Source: Sedimenticola sp.
GTDB lineage: Bacteria > Pseudomonadota > Gammaproteobacteria > Chromatiales > Chromatiaceae
NCBI GenBank assembly: GCA_027024025.1
Contig: JALVTT010000037.1
Location: 1-49,167, forward strand
Length of the DNA stretch: 49,167 nt
Reading direction: 5' to 3'
The notes under the pieces were generated by a model. The model saw only the letters and a list, made by a program, of their open reading frames with translations, ran no database searches and was not told the DNA's origin. The position numbers were made by a program, and so were the translations under genes. Every line of letters begins with the position of its first letter. The stretch's first letter is position 1. Below, piece after piece: positions 18,173-26,823 of the stretch.

Positions 18173-19624
18173 ATGCTGATCCACGAACAATCCCGCAGCG
18201 GGCGCCGGGCCTTCGCCCAGGCGCCCAAGGACCGCCCCGGGCTGGAGGACATCCCCGCCGAATTCCTGCGCGAGCGGCCCCCGGCCCTGCCCGAGGTCTC
18301 GGAGATGCAGGCGGTGCGCCACTACACCCGCCTGTCGCAGAAGAACTTCTCCATCGACACCCAGTTCTACCCGCTGGGCTCGTGCACCATGAAGTACAAT
18401 CCGCGCGCCTGCAACACCCTGGCCATGCTGCCCGGCATCCTCGGGCGGCATCCGCTGGCGCCCGAGTCGCACAGCCAGGGCTTCATGGCCTGCCTGTTCG
18501 AGCTGCAGGAGATGCTCAAGGAAGTGACCGGCATGCACGATGTCTCGCTGGTGCCGGCGGCCGGCGCCCAGGGCGAGTTCACCGGCGTGGCCATGATCCG
18601 CGCCTATCACGACAGCCGTGGCGACAGCGAACGCACCGAGATCATCGTGCCCGACGCGGCCCACGGCACCAACCCCGCGACCGCGGTGATGTGCGGCTAC
18701 AAGGTGCGCGAGATCCCGACCCTGGGCAATGGCGACGTGGACCTGGACGCGCTGCGCGAGGCGGTCGGCCCGCAGACCGCCGGCATCATGCTCACCAACC
18801 CCTCCACCGTGGGGGTGTTCGAGCGCAACATCGCCGAGATCGCGCGTATCGTGCACGAGGCCGGCGGCCTGCTGTACTACGACGGGGCCAACCTCAACGC
18901 CATCCTCGGCAAGTGCCGTCCCGGCGACATGGGCTTCGATGTCATCCACATGAACCTGCACAAGACCTTCTCCACCCCGCACGGCGGCGGCGGGCCGGGC
19001 GCCGGGCCGGTGGGGGTCTCGGAACGGCTCAAGCCCTTTCTGCCGGTGCCCATGGTGGCGCAGGACGGCTACGGCGACTATTACTGGCTGACCGAGAAGG
19101 AGCGCCCGCAGACCATCGGCAAGCTCATGGCCTTCGCCGGCAACGCCGGGGTGCTGCTGCGCGCCTGGGTGTATGCGCGCATGCTGGGACGCGAGGGCAT
19201 GATCCGGGTCGCCGAATACGCCACACTCAACGCCAACTACATGGCCGCGCGCCTGCGCGAGGCCGGCTTCCAGCTGGCCTATCCCGAGCGCCGCGCCACC
19301 CATGAGTTCATCGTGACCCTCAGGCGCCAGGCCAAGGAACTCAAGGTCAACGCCATGGACTTCGCCAAGCGCCTGCTGGACTACGGCTATCACGCCCCGA
19401 CCACCTATTTCCCGCTATTGGTGCCGGAGTGCTTCCTCATCGAGCCGACCGAGACCGAGGCCAAGGAGGCCCTGGACGGCTTCATCGAGGCCATGCGGGC
19501 CATCCAGAAAGAGGCCGAGAGCGAGCCGGACACGGTGCGCTCGGCGCCGCACACCCTGCCGGTGCGCCGCCTGGACGATGTGCGCGCGGCGCGCGAACTG
19601 GACCTGAAATGGAGCGGCGCCTGA
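18173..19624 (+). CDS. gcvPB: Glycine dehydrogenase subunit 2
   Basis: [14 protein letters not shown] Lys region [22 protein letters not shown]. Confidence 0.97.
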   Translation: MLIHEQSRSGRRAFAQAPKDRPGLEDIPAEFLRERPPALPEVSEMQAVRHYTRLSQKNFSIDTQFYPLGSCTMKYNPRACNTLAMLPGILGRHPLAPESHSQGFMACLFELQEMLKEVTGMHDVSLVPAAGAQGEFTGVAMIRAYHDSRGDSERTEIIVPDAAHGTNPATAVMCGYKVREIPTLGNGDVDLDALREAVGPQTAGIMLTNPSTVGVFERNIAEIARIVHEAGGLLYYDGANLNAILGKCRPGDMGFDVIHMNLHKTFSTPHGGGGPGAGPVGVSERLKPFLPVPMVAQDGYGDYYWLTEKERPQTIGKLMAFAGNAGVLLRAWVYARMLGREGMIRVAEYATLNANYMAARLREAGFQLAYPERRATHEFIVTLRRQAKELKVNAMDFAKRLLDYGYHAPTTYFPLLVPECFLIEPTETEAKEALDGFIEAMRAIQKEAESEPDTVRSAPHTLPVRRLDDVRAARELDLKWSGA

Positions 19625-19640
19625 GGCCGGGCGCGGACCC

Positions 19641-20018
19641 ATGTCCGAATACTTCGAGAACAGCGGACTGCTGAGGGCCTGGCGGGCCCTGGGCTATTCG
19701 CTCAGGGGTCTGCGCGCCGCGCTGCGCCACGAGTCGGCCTTCCGCCAGGAACTGGCCCTGGGCCTGGCGCTGGTCCCGCTGGGCCTGTGGCTGGGCGCGA
19801 ACGGCGTGGAGAAGGCCCTGCTGGCGGGCAGCTGGCTGCTGGTGCTGCTGGTGGAGTTGCTCAACTCCGCCATCGAGGCGGTGGTCGATCGCGTGGGCGC
19901 GGAGCGGCATGAGTTGTCCGGCCGCGCCAAGGACATGGGCTCGGCCGCGGTGCTGCTGGCCATCCTGCTCGCGGTGCTGGTGTGGGGGCTGATCCTGGTG
20001 CCGCGTCTGCCGGGGTAG
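19641..20018 (+). CDS. dgkA: Diacylglycerol kinase
   Basis: ALRHESAFRQELALGL; LLVELLNSAIEAVVDRVG. Confidence 0.95.
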   Translation: MSEYFENSGLLRAWRALGYSLRGLRAALRHESAFRQELALGLALVPLGLWLGANGVEKALLAGSWLLVLLVELLNSAIEAVVDRVGAERHELSGRAKDMGSAAVLLAILLAVLVWGLILVPRLPG

Positions 20019-20047
20019 CGGCGCATCTTTCGTCCGGTGTCGTATCT

Positions 20048-20115
20048 GGTGCGGTTCGTGCCTCACCGCACCCTACGCCGCGATCCGTAGGGTGTGGTGA
20101 CGAAGGAACCGCACC
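20048..20115. repeat. REP/MITE-like palindrome (GGTGCGGTTCGTGCCTCACCGCACCCTACG family)
   Basis: Imperfect inverted repeat with arms ~30 bp; right arm recurs at 43804-43834. Confidence 0.75.
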
Positions 20116-20120
20116 GTCCC

Positions 20121-20387
20121 TCAACCCGGGCGAAAATCGGGCGGGGTGTCCGAGCCGTCTCCGAAGAAATACTTCTCCATCTGCTCTTCCAGAAAGCTCC
20201 GGGCCTTGGGATCGACCGGGCTCAGGCGGTATTCGTTGATCAGCATGGTCTGGTGACGCAGCCAGTCCTGCCAGGCCTGCTTGGAGACGTTTTCATAGAT
20301 GCGCTTGCCCAGCTCGCCGGGGTAGGGCTGGCGGTCCAGGCCCTCGGCCTCGCGCTTGAGTTTCACACAGTTGACGACATGGCTCAT
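20121..20387 (-). CDS. yggX: Probable Fe(2+)-trafficking protein YggX
   Basis: [51 protein letters not shown]. Confidence 0.97.
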   Translation of the reverse strand: MSHVVNCVKLKREAEGLDRQPYPGELGKRIYENVSKQAWQDWLRHQTMLINEYRLSPVDPKARSFLEEQMEKYFFGDGSDTPPDFRPG

Positions 20388-21430
20388 GGGGATTCCTCGA
20401 TTTCCTGCAAAAGCCGGGCGACCGGCGCGGCCAGCCCCCGGGCATCGGGTTGGCCAAGGTTATACCAGACCTGTCCTCCCTCATCCATGACCCGGCAACC
20501 GGGTGTCGCGAGGGGGATCTCGCGCGGCAGGATCTCCAGCTGGAAATGAGTGAAGCTGTGCCGGCGCGGGGCCAGGTCGCGGCCCGGTCCGGCGGGCCGC
20601 AGGCCCCGCTCGCGGCACCAGGCGGCGGGGTCCAGCTCCGGGGCCAGCTCCGGCAGGCCCCAGAGTCCGCCCCAGACCCCCTGCTCGGGGCGCTTCTCCA
20701 GCAGGACGCGGCCCTCCGGGTCGCGCAACAGCAGCATGCGGGTCTGCCGCCGGGGAAGGGCCTTGCGCGGCCGTGGGGCGGGTAGTTCGGTCTGGCGTCC
20801 CTGCCGCCGGGCCCGGCAGTCGTCCGCCACGGGACAGGCCTCGCAGCGGGGGCGGCCGCGGGTGCACAGGGTGGCGCCCAGATCCATCATGGCCTGGTTG
20901 TAATCGCCGCAGCGCCGTGCCGGGGTGAGCGAGGCCGACAGCGCCCACAACGCGCGCTGTACCCGCGCCTGCCCGGGCCAGCCCTCGATGGCGCGGTGGC
21001 GGGCCAGCACCCGCTTGACGTTGCCGTCCAGTATGGGGTGGTGTTGGCCCAGGGCCAGGGACAGGATGGCCCCGGCGGTGGAGCGCCCGATGCCGGGCAG
21101 TGACTGCAGGGCCTCGATGTCGTCCGGCAGATGGCCGTCGAAACGCGCCATCACCTCGCGCGCGGCCCGGTGCAGATTGCGCGCGCGGGCGTAATAGCCC
21201 AGGCCCGACCAGTGATGCAGCACCTCGTCCCGTTCGGCGCCGGCCAGGCTGGGCAGGTCGGGAAAGCGGGCCATGAAGCGCTCGTAATAGGGGATGACGG
21301 TGTTCACCTGGGTCTGCTGCAGCATGATCTCCGAGACCCAGACCGCGTAGCCGTCACCGCCCTGCCAGGGCAGGTCGTGGCGTCCGTGGCGGTCGAACCA
21401 TTCCAGCACCCGGTCGGCGAAGCGGTCCAT
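20384..21430 (-). CDS. mutY: A/G-specific adenine glycosylase
   Basis: [42 protein letters not shown]; CxxxxxCxxCPVADDC Fe-S loop. Confidence 0.96.
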   Translation of the reverse strand: MDRFADRVLEWFDRHGRHDLPWQGGDGYAVWVSEIMLQQTQVNTVIPYYERFMARFPDLPSLAGAERDEVLHHWSGLGYYARARNLHRAAREVMARFDGHLPDDIEALQSLPGIGRSTAGAILSLALGQHHPILDGNVKRVLARHRAIEGWPGQARVQRALWALSASLTPARRCGDYNQAMMDLGATLCTRGRPRCEACPVADDCRARRQGRQTELPAPRPRKALPRRQTRMLLLRDPEGRVLLEKRPEQGVWGGLWGLPELAPELDPAAWCRERGLRPAGPGRDLAPRRHSFTHFQLEILPREIPLATPGCRVMDEGGQVWYNLGQPDARGLAAPVARLLQEIEESP

Positions 21431-21738
21431 CAGGGTCGCTCCCGGCCGCAGTGCCAGCACAGGTCGAACTCGGCCTCCACCCGGGTGCCGCAGGCGCAGG
21501 TCCAGGGCTCGCCCCGGGGGTCGCGCCGGCGCGCCAGGAATTCCCGCAGCAGCTCGCGGGCGCGCGCCAGGTCGCGGTCCTCCAGCACCCAGACCCAGGG
21601 AAAGGCCAGCGCGGGCAGCTCGCCGGCGGCGGCCGACTGGTAGCGCCCGAGCACGGTGGCGGGGATGTGGGCGTTGCCCAGATAGTCGCACACCAGCTGG
21701 GCCTCGATCTCGTCCTGGGCCTGGTAGAGTCGTTGCAC
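21430..21738 (-). CDS. DUF2007-type putative signal-transducing protein with zinc ribbon-like C-terminus
   Basis: [35 protein letters not shown]...[18 protein letters not shown]. Confidence 0.75.
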   Translation of the reverse strand: MQRLYQAQDEIEAQLVCDYLGNAHIPATVLGRYQSAAAGELPALAFPWVWVLEDRDLARARELLREFLARRRDPRGEPWTCACGTRVEAEFDLCWHCGRERP

Positions 21739-21827
21739 CTGCGGGTTCCGAATGCTGTGTTGGCGTGGGGTCGACTGTGCCAGATCGGGAAGGTCGCGTC
21801 ATCAGTGTCGTGCCGCTGCCGGGTGGG

Positions 21828-21932
21828 GAGGCTGGCGAGGGAATCCGGGAACGTCCGCGGCAGGGATGCCGCGGTCGAGCGTACATGGATGTATTCACAG
21901 CGTTTCCCGGATTCCCTCGCCAGCCTCCGGGT
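21828..21932 (+). repeat. Dispersed structured palindromic repeat, copy C
   Basis: Arms GGCTGGCGAGGGAATCCGGGAAC / GTTTCCCGGATTCCCTCGCCAGCC; inner hairpins CCGCGGCAGGGATGCCGCGG (21855-21874) and TACATGGATGTA (21882-21893). Confidence 0.85.
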
Positions 21933-21976
21933 TTCAGCGCCCAACTTTTCCTGGTCGGCATTCGGCGGCCCGGTAT

Positions 21977-22001
21977 GGAATAATCGGGGTTTTCCCCCGT
22001 C
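21977..22001 (+). promoter_or_regulatory. Putative ECF-type promoter GGAAT-N16-CGTC directly upstream of sigma-factor gene
   Basis: GGAAT 21977-21981; CGTC 21998-22001; ATG at 22011. Confidence 0.55.
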
Positions 22002-22010
22002 AATAGTCAC

Positions 22011-22577
22011 ATGCAAGCACCCAAGCCCCCATCCCTGTTCGCGAAACTGGGCCGCAGCCGGCGGTTGCGGGCCGAGATCTGTAACCAGCGGGAACGCCTG
22101 TACCGTCTGGCCTGGTCCTGGTGCCACAACCAGCATCAGGCCGAGGATTTGGTGCAGGAGACCATGCTGCGCGCCCTGGACAAGCTGGATTCGCTCAGGG
22201 AGGAGGCGCGGCTCGCGGTCTGGCTGACCCGCATCATGGCCAACCTGTTCCGCGACCAGTTCAGAAAACACAGGGAAGAAACCGGCCTGGAACTCGAGCC
22301 GGTCACCGAGGAGACCCCGGAGGACGCCGCTGATCGTTCCCTGCTGGTGCAGCGCACCCGCGAGGCCATCGAGCGGCTGAACGACGATCACCGACAGATC
22401 GTCACCCTGGTGGATCTGGCCGGTTTCAGCTATGCCGATACCGCGCTGATCCTGGATGTGCCGGTGGGCACCGTCATGAGCCGCCTCTCGCGCGCGCGCA
22501 AGCGTCTGCGCGAGCAGCTGGAAAAGGCCCAGGCGACGCCCCATCCGGTCGTGGTCCCGATTAGGAAGCCCTCATGA
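22011..22577 (+). CDS. ECF-family RNA polymerase sigma factor (unit 1)
   Basis: HNQHQAEDLVQETMLRALDKLD; GFSYADTALILDVPVGTVMSRLSRARKRLR. Confidence 0.93.
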   Translation: MQAPKPPSLFAKLGRSRRLRAEICNQRERLYRLAWSWCHNQHQAEDLVQETMLRALDKLDSLREEARLAVWLTRIMANLFRDQFRKHREETGLELEPVTEETPEDAADRSLLVQRTREAIERLNDDHRQIVTLVDLAGFSYADTALILDVPVGTVMSRLSRARKRLREQLEKAQATPHPVVVPIRKPS

Positions 22578-23296
22578 GTACGCAAAAGGATATCGAACTG
22601 AATGCCTATATCGACGGCGAGCTGACGCCCGAGGAACGCCTGGAGGTGCTCGAGGCCCTGCAGGCCGACCCGGCGCTGGCGCGCGAGGCCTGCGAGCTGA
22701 ACAACCTCAAGAGCCAGTTGCAGATGGCCTATGCCAATCCCCCGGGCCTGAGCCGCTGCTCGGCCTCGGGCGGTTCCCGTCCCTGGCTGGCGGTGGCGGC
22801 CAGCCTGCTGATGCTGGTCGCCGGGCTGGCCGGCGGCTGGATCATGGGCGGCGACGAGGCGGTGAAGGACCGCCTGGTGCTGCTCGACCCGGACGGTCGC
22901 GGCCAGGCGCCTGCGGCCGCCGACAGCGACGAGACCCGTATCGTGTTCCATCTCACCACATCGGACCAGTTTGCCGCGGCGGACCTGCTCGACGAGGTCG
23001 AGGACATGCTCAAGGCCTACAAGGCCGAGGGCAAGCCGCTGCGCGTGGAGATCGTGAGCAACGGCGACGGGCTGGATTTTCTGCGCACCCAGCTGAGCAT
23101 GTTCAAGGGCCGCATCCACGAGATGGCCCAGCGTTACCGCAATCTGACCTTCGTGGCCTGCAAGAACACCATCGACCGGGTCAAGGTGAAGCGCGGCATC
23201 GAGGTCAACATCGTGCCGGACGCCGAGATCATCAACTCCGGTGTGGATTACGTGGTCAAGCGCCAGAAAGAAGGCTGGATCTACATCCGTGTCTGA
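22574..23296 (+). CDS. Anti-sigma N-domain / TM / DsrE-like C-domain fusion
   Basis: NAYIDGELTPEERLEVLEALQADPALAREACEL; TM WLAVAASLLMLVAGLAGGWIMGG; C-terminal FHLTTSDQFAAADLL...RYRNLTFVACKNTIDR. Confidence 0.8.
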   Translation: MSTQKDIELNAYIDGELTPEERLEVLEALQADPALAREACELNNLKSQLQMAYANPPGLSRCSASGGSRPWLAVAASLLMLVAGLAGGWIMGGDEAVKDRLVLLDPDGRGQAPAAADSDETRIVFHLTTSDQFAAADLLDEVEDMLKAYKAEGKPLRVEIVSNGDGLDFLRTQLSMFKGRIHEMAQRYRNLTFVACKNTIDRVKVKRGIEVNIVPDAEIINSGVDYVVKRQKEGWIYIRV

Positions 23297-23765
23297 CCGG
23301 CGCTCCCGCCGCTCCGTCCTGCTGGCGCTGTTCCTGCTGGCGCTGGCTCCGGGACTGCGGGCCGTGGGGCAGCCCACTCCGGTGGTCTATGACATCAACT
23401 TCTCCGAGCCGAGGCACCAGGTCAACGCCCTGCACAATCTGCAGAACCAGCTGAGCGAGGCCCACGGCGCGGTGCGCTTGGTGGTGGTGTTGCACGGGGC
23501 CGGCCTGAGCCTGCTGCTGTATCCCGAGGCCATGGATCATACGGTGCGCATGCCGCGCGCCAACTGCGGCGACCAGATGGCGGCGCGTATCGACACCCTG
23601 CGGGACCAGGGTGTGCGCTTCCTGGTGGCCCGCGACAGCGCGCGCCGGCATCACATCGATCCCATGATCGATCTGCACGGGGTGGACCCGGAGGACCTGG
23701 TGCCCAACGGCCTGGCCGAACTGGCCCGGCTGCAGCAGCGGGGTTACCTCTACGTCAAGCCCTGA
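23289..23765 (+). CDS. Exported DsrE-like protein (paralogue of the preceding C-domain)
   Basis: GTG start; N-terminal hydrophobic segment RRSVLLALFLLALAPGLRAVG; RFLVARDSARRHHIDPMIDLHGVDPEDLVPNGLAELARLQQRGYLYVKP. Confidence 0.75.
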   Translation: MSDRRSRRSVLLALFLLALAPGLRAVGQPTPVVYDINFSEPRHQVNALHNLQNQLSEAHGAVRLVVVLHGAGLSLLLYPEAMDHTVRMPRANCGDQMAARIDTLRDQGVRFLVARDSARRHHIDPMIDLHGVDPEDLVPNGLAELARLQQRGYLYVKP

Positions 23766-23787
23766 TTCTTTCGCCTCCAAGGTAGTT

Positions 23788-23813
23788 TGGCCCGCCGTGC
23801 GCGGGCCTTTTTC
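23788..23813 (+). terminator. Rho-independent terminator between the two sigma units
   Basis: GGCCCGC-CGTGC-GCGGGCC-TTTTT. Confidence 0.85.
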
Positions 23814-23817
23814 TGTC

Positions 23818-23848
23818 GGGAATATCGGAAATCTGTAATATTTCCCGA
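23818..23848. promoter_or_regulatory. Inverted repeat (possible operator/promoter region) upstream of second sigma gene
   Basis: CGGGAATAT-cggaaatctgta-ATATTTCCCG. Confidence 0.45.
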
Positions 23849-23869
23849 CCTGCCCCGGTCAGACTGGAC

Positions 23870-24379
23870 ATGGGAAAGCTGAGCAAACATTTCGATTCTC
23901 TGGTGGGGGCGCTCTCCCCGGAGCTGTACCGTTACGCCATGGGGCTGTGTCACAACCCCGATGTGGCCGAGGATCTTGTGCAGGAGACCTTTCTGCGCGC
24001 CTGGCGCTCGCAGCAGACCCTGCGCGACATCAAGACCGCGCGGGCCTGGCTGTACACCATCCTGCGCAACGAGCACGCCCGCCTGTACGAGCGCCAGCGT
24101 CCCGATGTGCGCGACCCGCACACCCTGCCGGATGTCGGCGTGCAGGGCTATGACACCAGCACCGAGGCCTTCACCCTGCGGCGCGCCCTGGACGCCCTGG
24201 ACATGCAGTACCGCGAGCCCCTGCTGCTGCAGGTGATCGGCGGTTTCAGCTGCAAGGAGATCGGCGAGATGCTGTCGCTCAAACCCAATACCGTACTGAC
24301 CCGCTTGTTCCGCGCGCGCAAGATGCTGCGCGCCACGCTCGAGCCGGAGGTTCAGGAGAAGCATCATGAACTGTCTTGA
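23870..24379 (+). CDS. ECF-family RNA polymerase sigma factor (unit 2)
   Basis: NPDVAEDLVQETFLRAWRS; GFSCKEIGEMLSLKPNTVLTRLFRARKMLR. Confidence 0.93.
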   Translation: MGKLSKHFDSLVGALSPELYRYAMGLCHNPDVAEDLVQETFLRAWRSQQTLRDIKTARAWLYTILRNEHARLYERQRPDVRDPHTLPDVGVQGYDTSTEAFTLRRALDALDMQYREPLLLQVIGGFSCKEIGEMLSLKPNTVLTRLFRARKMLRATLEPEVQEKHHELS

Positions 24380-25139
24380 ATTTCGCCGTCAGCTGCTGCA
24401 GGACCCGCATCAAACGGCACCGGAACTGCTCGAACATGAAGCGAACTGCCACGATTGTGAGCGATATTCGCGCAAGATCCGGGCTCAGGAGGCGGCCCTG
24501 CGGAGTCTGCTCAACGAGGTGAGCCCGCCGCCCGGACTGGCCGACCGCATTCGCCTGGGGGTGCGTCTGGAGCGGCGCGCCAGCACCGGTCGCCGGATCT
24601 GGTTCGCGGCCGCGGCCAGCGTCCTGCTGGCGGTCACCGTGAGCATGAGTTCGCTGTTCACCCAGCACTACGAGCGCGAGCACATGGCCCTGGCGCAAAA
24701 CGTGATCTATCACATCGAGGACGAGGCGCGCCATCTGCACGACCCGGGCCCGGCCTCGCCGCAGCGGGTGCATGCGGTGCTGGCGCGTTTCGGGGCCGAA
24801 CTCGACGGCAGCATCGGCCGCATCACCTTCGCCGCGGAGTGCGTGATGCGCCACCGTACCGGCATCCACCTGATCCTGGCCGGTCGCCAGGGGCCGGTGA
24901 CCGTGTTCTTCATGCCCGGCGAGCAGACCGCGCGGGTGATCCCGGTCGACTCCGATCGCTTTCATGGCGAGATCGTGCCCACCCGCTGGGGCAGCCTGGC
25001 CGTGATCGGCGAGCAGGGCGAGCCCATCGAGCCCATCGTGGCCCGGGTCAACCGGGTGGTGCGCTGGCACGCGGATTCGGCGGGCCTGGCCCTGCGCGGG
25101 CCGGGATCGGCGCCGCGGGTGGCCCAGGTCGAGCTGTAG
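24366..25139 (+). CDS. Anti-sigma factor, zinc-binding HX3CX2C, DUF3379-like
   Basis: LLEHEANCHDCERY (HEANCHDC); TM IWFAAAASVLLAVTVSMSSLF; 4-bp-class overlap with sigma gene. Confidence 0.85.
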   Translation: MNCLEFRRQLLQDPHQTAPELLEHEANCHDCERYSRKIRAQEAALRSLLNEVSPPPGLADRIRLGVRLERRASTGRRIWFAAAASVLLAVTVSMSSLFTQHYEREHMALAQNVIYHIEDEARHLHDPGPASPQRVHAVLARFGAELDGSIGRITFAAECVMRHRTGIHLILAGRQGPVTVFFMPGEQTARVIPVDSDRFHGEIVPTRWGSLAVIGEQGEPIEPIVARVNRVVRWHADSAGLALRGPGSAPRVAQVEL

Positions 25140-25146
25140 GCCGGTT

Positions 25147-26079
25147 CTAAAGGCTGAAGCCGAAGGCCTCCCTGAAGCGCGCCTCGAAGCTGTCGCGGGT
25201 GAAGTGGTGGTTCTGCGGGCCCTGGTGCTCGATCTTGATCGCCCCCATCAGCGAGGCGATCCGCCCGGTGACCTCCCAGTCCATATCGTGCATCAGGCCG
25301 TACAGCAGGCCGCCGCGGTAGGCGTCGCCGCAGCCGGTGGGATCGAGCAGCTCGCGCGCGGGGGCCAGCGGAATCTGCAGCTCGCGCCCGCCGGTGTAGA
25401 TGGTCGAGCCCTCGCCGCCGCGGGTCACGACGATCGCCTCCACCTGTGAGGCCAGCTCGCTGATGCGCCGCCCGGTGCGCTCCTCCATCAGCTTGGCCTC
25501 GTAGTCGTTGAAGGCCAGCCAGGTGGCCTGTTCGACGAAGCGCATCAGGTCCGCGCCGTCGAACATGGGCATGCCCTGGCCCGGGTCGAAGATGAAGGGG
25601 ATGCCGGCCTCGGCGAACTGCTCGGCGTGCTCGATCATGCCCTGACGCCCGTCGGGCGACACGATGCCGATGCGGATGTCCGCATGCTCGTCCACCCGGT
25701 TGAGATGGGAGTGATTCATGGCCCCCGGGTGGAAGGCGGTGATCTGGTTGTCGTCCTGGTCGGTGGTGATGAAGGCCTGGGCCGTGAACTCGCCCTCGAT
25801 CTCGCGCAGGCCGGCGCGCGAGACGCCCTTGTCGTCCATCCAGCGCGCATAGGGCGCGAAATCCTCGCCGACGGTGGCCATGGGGATGCCGTTGCCGCCC
25901 AGCAGGTTCAGGTTGTAGGCGATGTTGCCGGCGCAGCCGCCGAAGTTGCGGCGCATCTCCGGCACCAGAAAGGACACGTTCAGGATGTGCACCTGCTCAG
26001 GCAGGATGTGATTCTTGAAGTGGTCGTTGAACACCATGATGGTGTCATAGGCCATGGAGCCGGAGATCAGGGCGGACAT
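25147..26079 (-). CDS. PfkB-family carbohydrate/nucleoside kinase (adenosine kinase-like)
   Basis: NFGGCAGNIAYNLNLLGG; LLDPTGCGDAYRGGLLYGL. Confidence 0.92.
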   Translation of the reverse strand: MSALISGSMAYDTIMVFNDHFKNHILPEQVHILNVSFLVPEMRRNFGGCAGNIAYNLNLLGGNGIPMATVGEDFAPYARWMDDKGVSRAGLREIEGEFTAQAFITTDQDDNQITAFHPGAMNHSHLNRVDEHADIRIGIVSPDGRQGMIEHAEQFAEAGIPFIFDPGQGMPMFDGADLMRFVEQATWLAFNDYEAKLMEERTGRRISELASQVEAIVVTRGGEGSTIYTGGRELQIPLAPARELLDPTGCGDAYRGGLLYGLMHDMDWEVTGRIASLMGAIKIEHQGPQNHHFTRDSFEARFREAFGFSL

Positions 26080-26225
26080 TGGACTACCTTATACTGTTCA
26101 AATCGTGTGTCGAGATGTTAACTTATGTGTCCTGGTTCCGCATGTCCGCGGACAGAGAGAAGTGCCTGCAGACAAAGGCACCGCAGATCCCTGTACCATT
26201 TAAAAGACTAAAGGAAATGGAGATA

Positions 26226-26552
26226 ATGATGAAGATCACGCTCAAGAAGCTACTGCTTTCCACCGTGGCCGTGTCCGTATTCGGCCTGACCGGCTCGGCG
26301 TTGGCCGCCACCAAGGCCGATTACGAGAAGGCCGTCAGCGCCGCCCAGGCCGCCATTAAACAGGCCGCCGCCATGGACAATGAATGGCGCGACAGCGGCA
26401 AGTTGCTGAAGAAGGCCGCCGAGGCCGCCAAGGCCGGCGACTATGACAAGGCGCTGAAGCTTGCCAAGGCCGCCGAGTTCCAGGGCAAGATGGCCCAGGC
26501 ACAGGCCAAGGCCAATGCCAACGCGGGCAATCCGGACTATCTGTACAAGTAA
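26226..26552 (+). CDS. SoxXA-binding protein (SoxK)-like small periplasmic protein
   Basis: Signal peptide; ADYEKAVSAAQAAIKQAAAMDNEWRDSGKLLKKAAEAAKAGDYDKALKLAKAAEFQGKMAQAQ..PDYLYK. Confidence 0.75.
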   Translation: MMKITLKKLLLSTVAVSVFGLTGSALAATKADYEKAVSAAQAAIKQAAAMDNEWRDSGKLLKKAAEAAKAGDYDKALKLAKAAEFQGKMAQAQAKANANAGNPDYLYK

Positions 26553-26575
26553 GGGTCCGAACTGGATGCGCTCCG

Positions 26576-26607
26576 GCCCCGTCGTGGTTCGCCGCGACGG
26601 GGTTTTT
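26576..26607 (+). terminator. Rho-independent terminator
   Basis: CCCCGTCGTGG-TTCG-CCGCGACGGGG-TTTTT. Confidence 0.85.
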
Positions 26608-26703
26608 GCCGTCTCAGGCCCGGGAGCGGCAGACTGGTGCTTGACGCGGGCGGCCACTCCGGCTTAAATACGCCCCCTTTGACGCCTCCGCGTCAGGAGC
26701 CGC

Positions 26704-26779
<76 letters not shown>

Positions 26780-26784
26780 ATGAC

Positions 26785-26819
26785 AAAACGCCCGCGAGCG
26801 ATCGCGGGCGTTTTCTTTT
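26785..26819 (+). terminator. Terminator after tRNA-Phe
   Basis: ACGCCCGCGA-GCGA-TCGCGGGCGT-TTTC. Confidence 0.85.
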
Positions 26820-26823
26820 GTGT

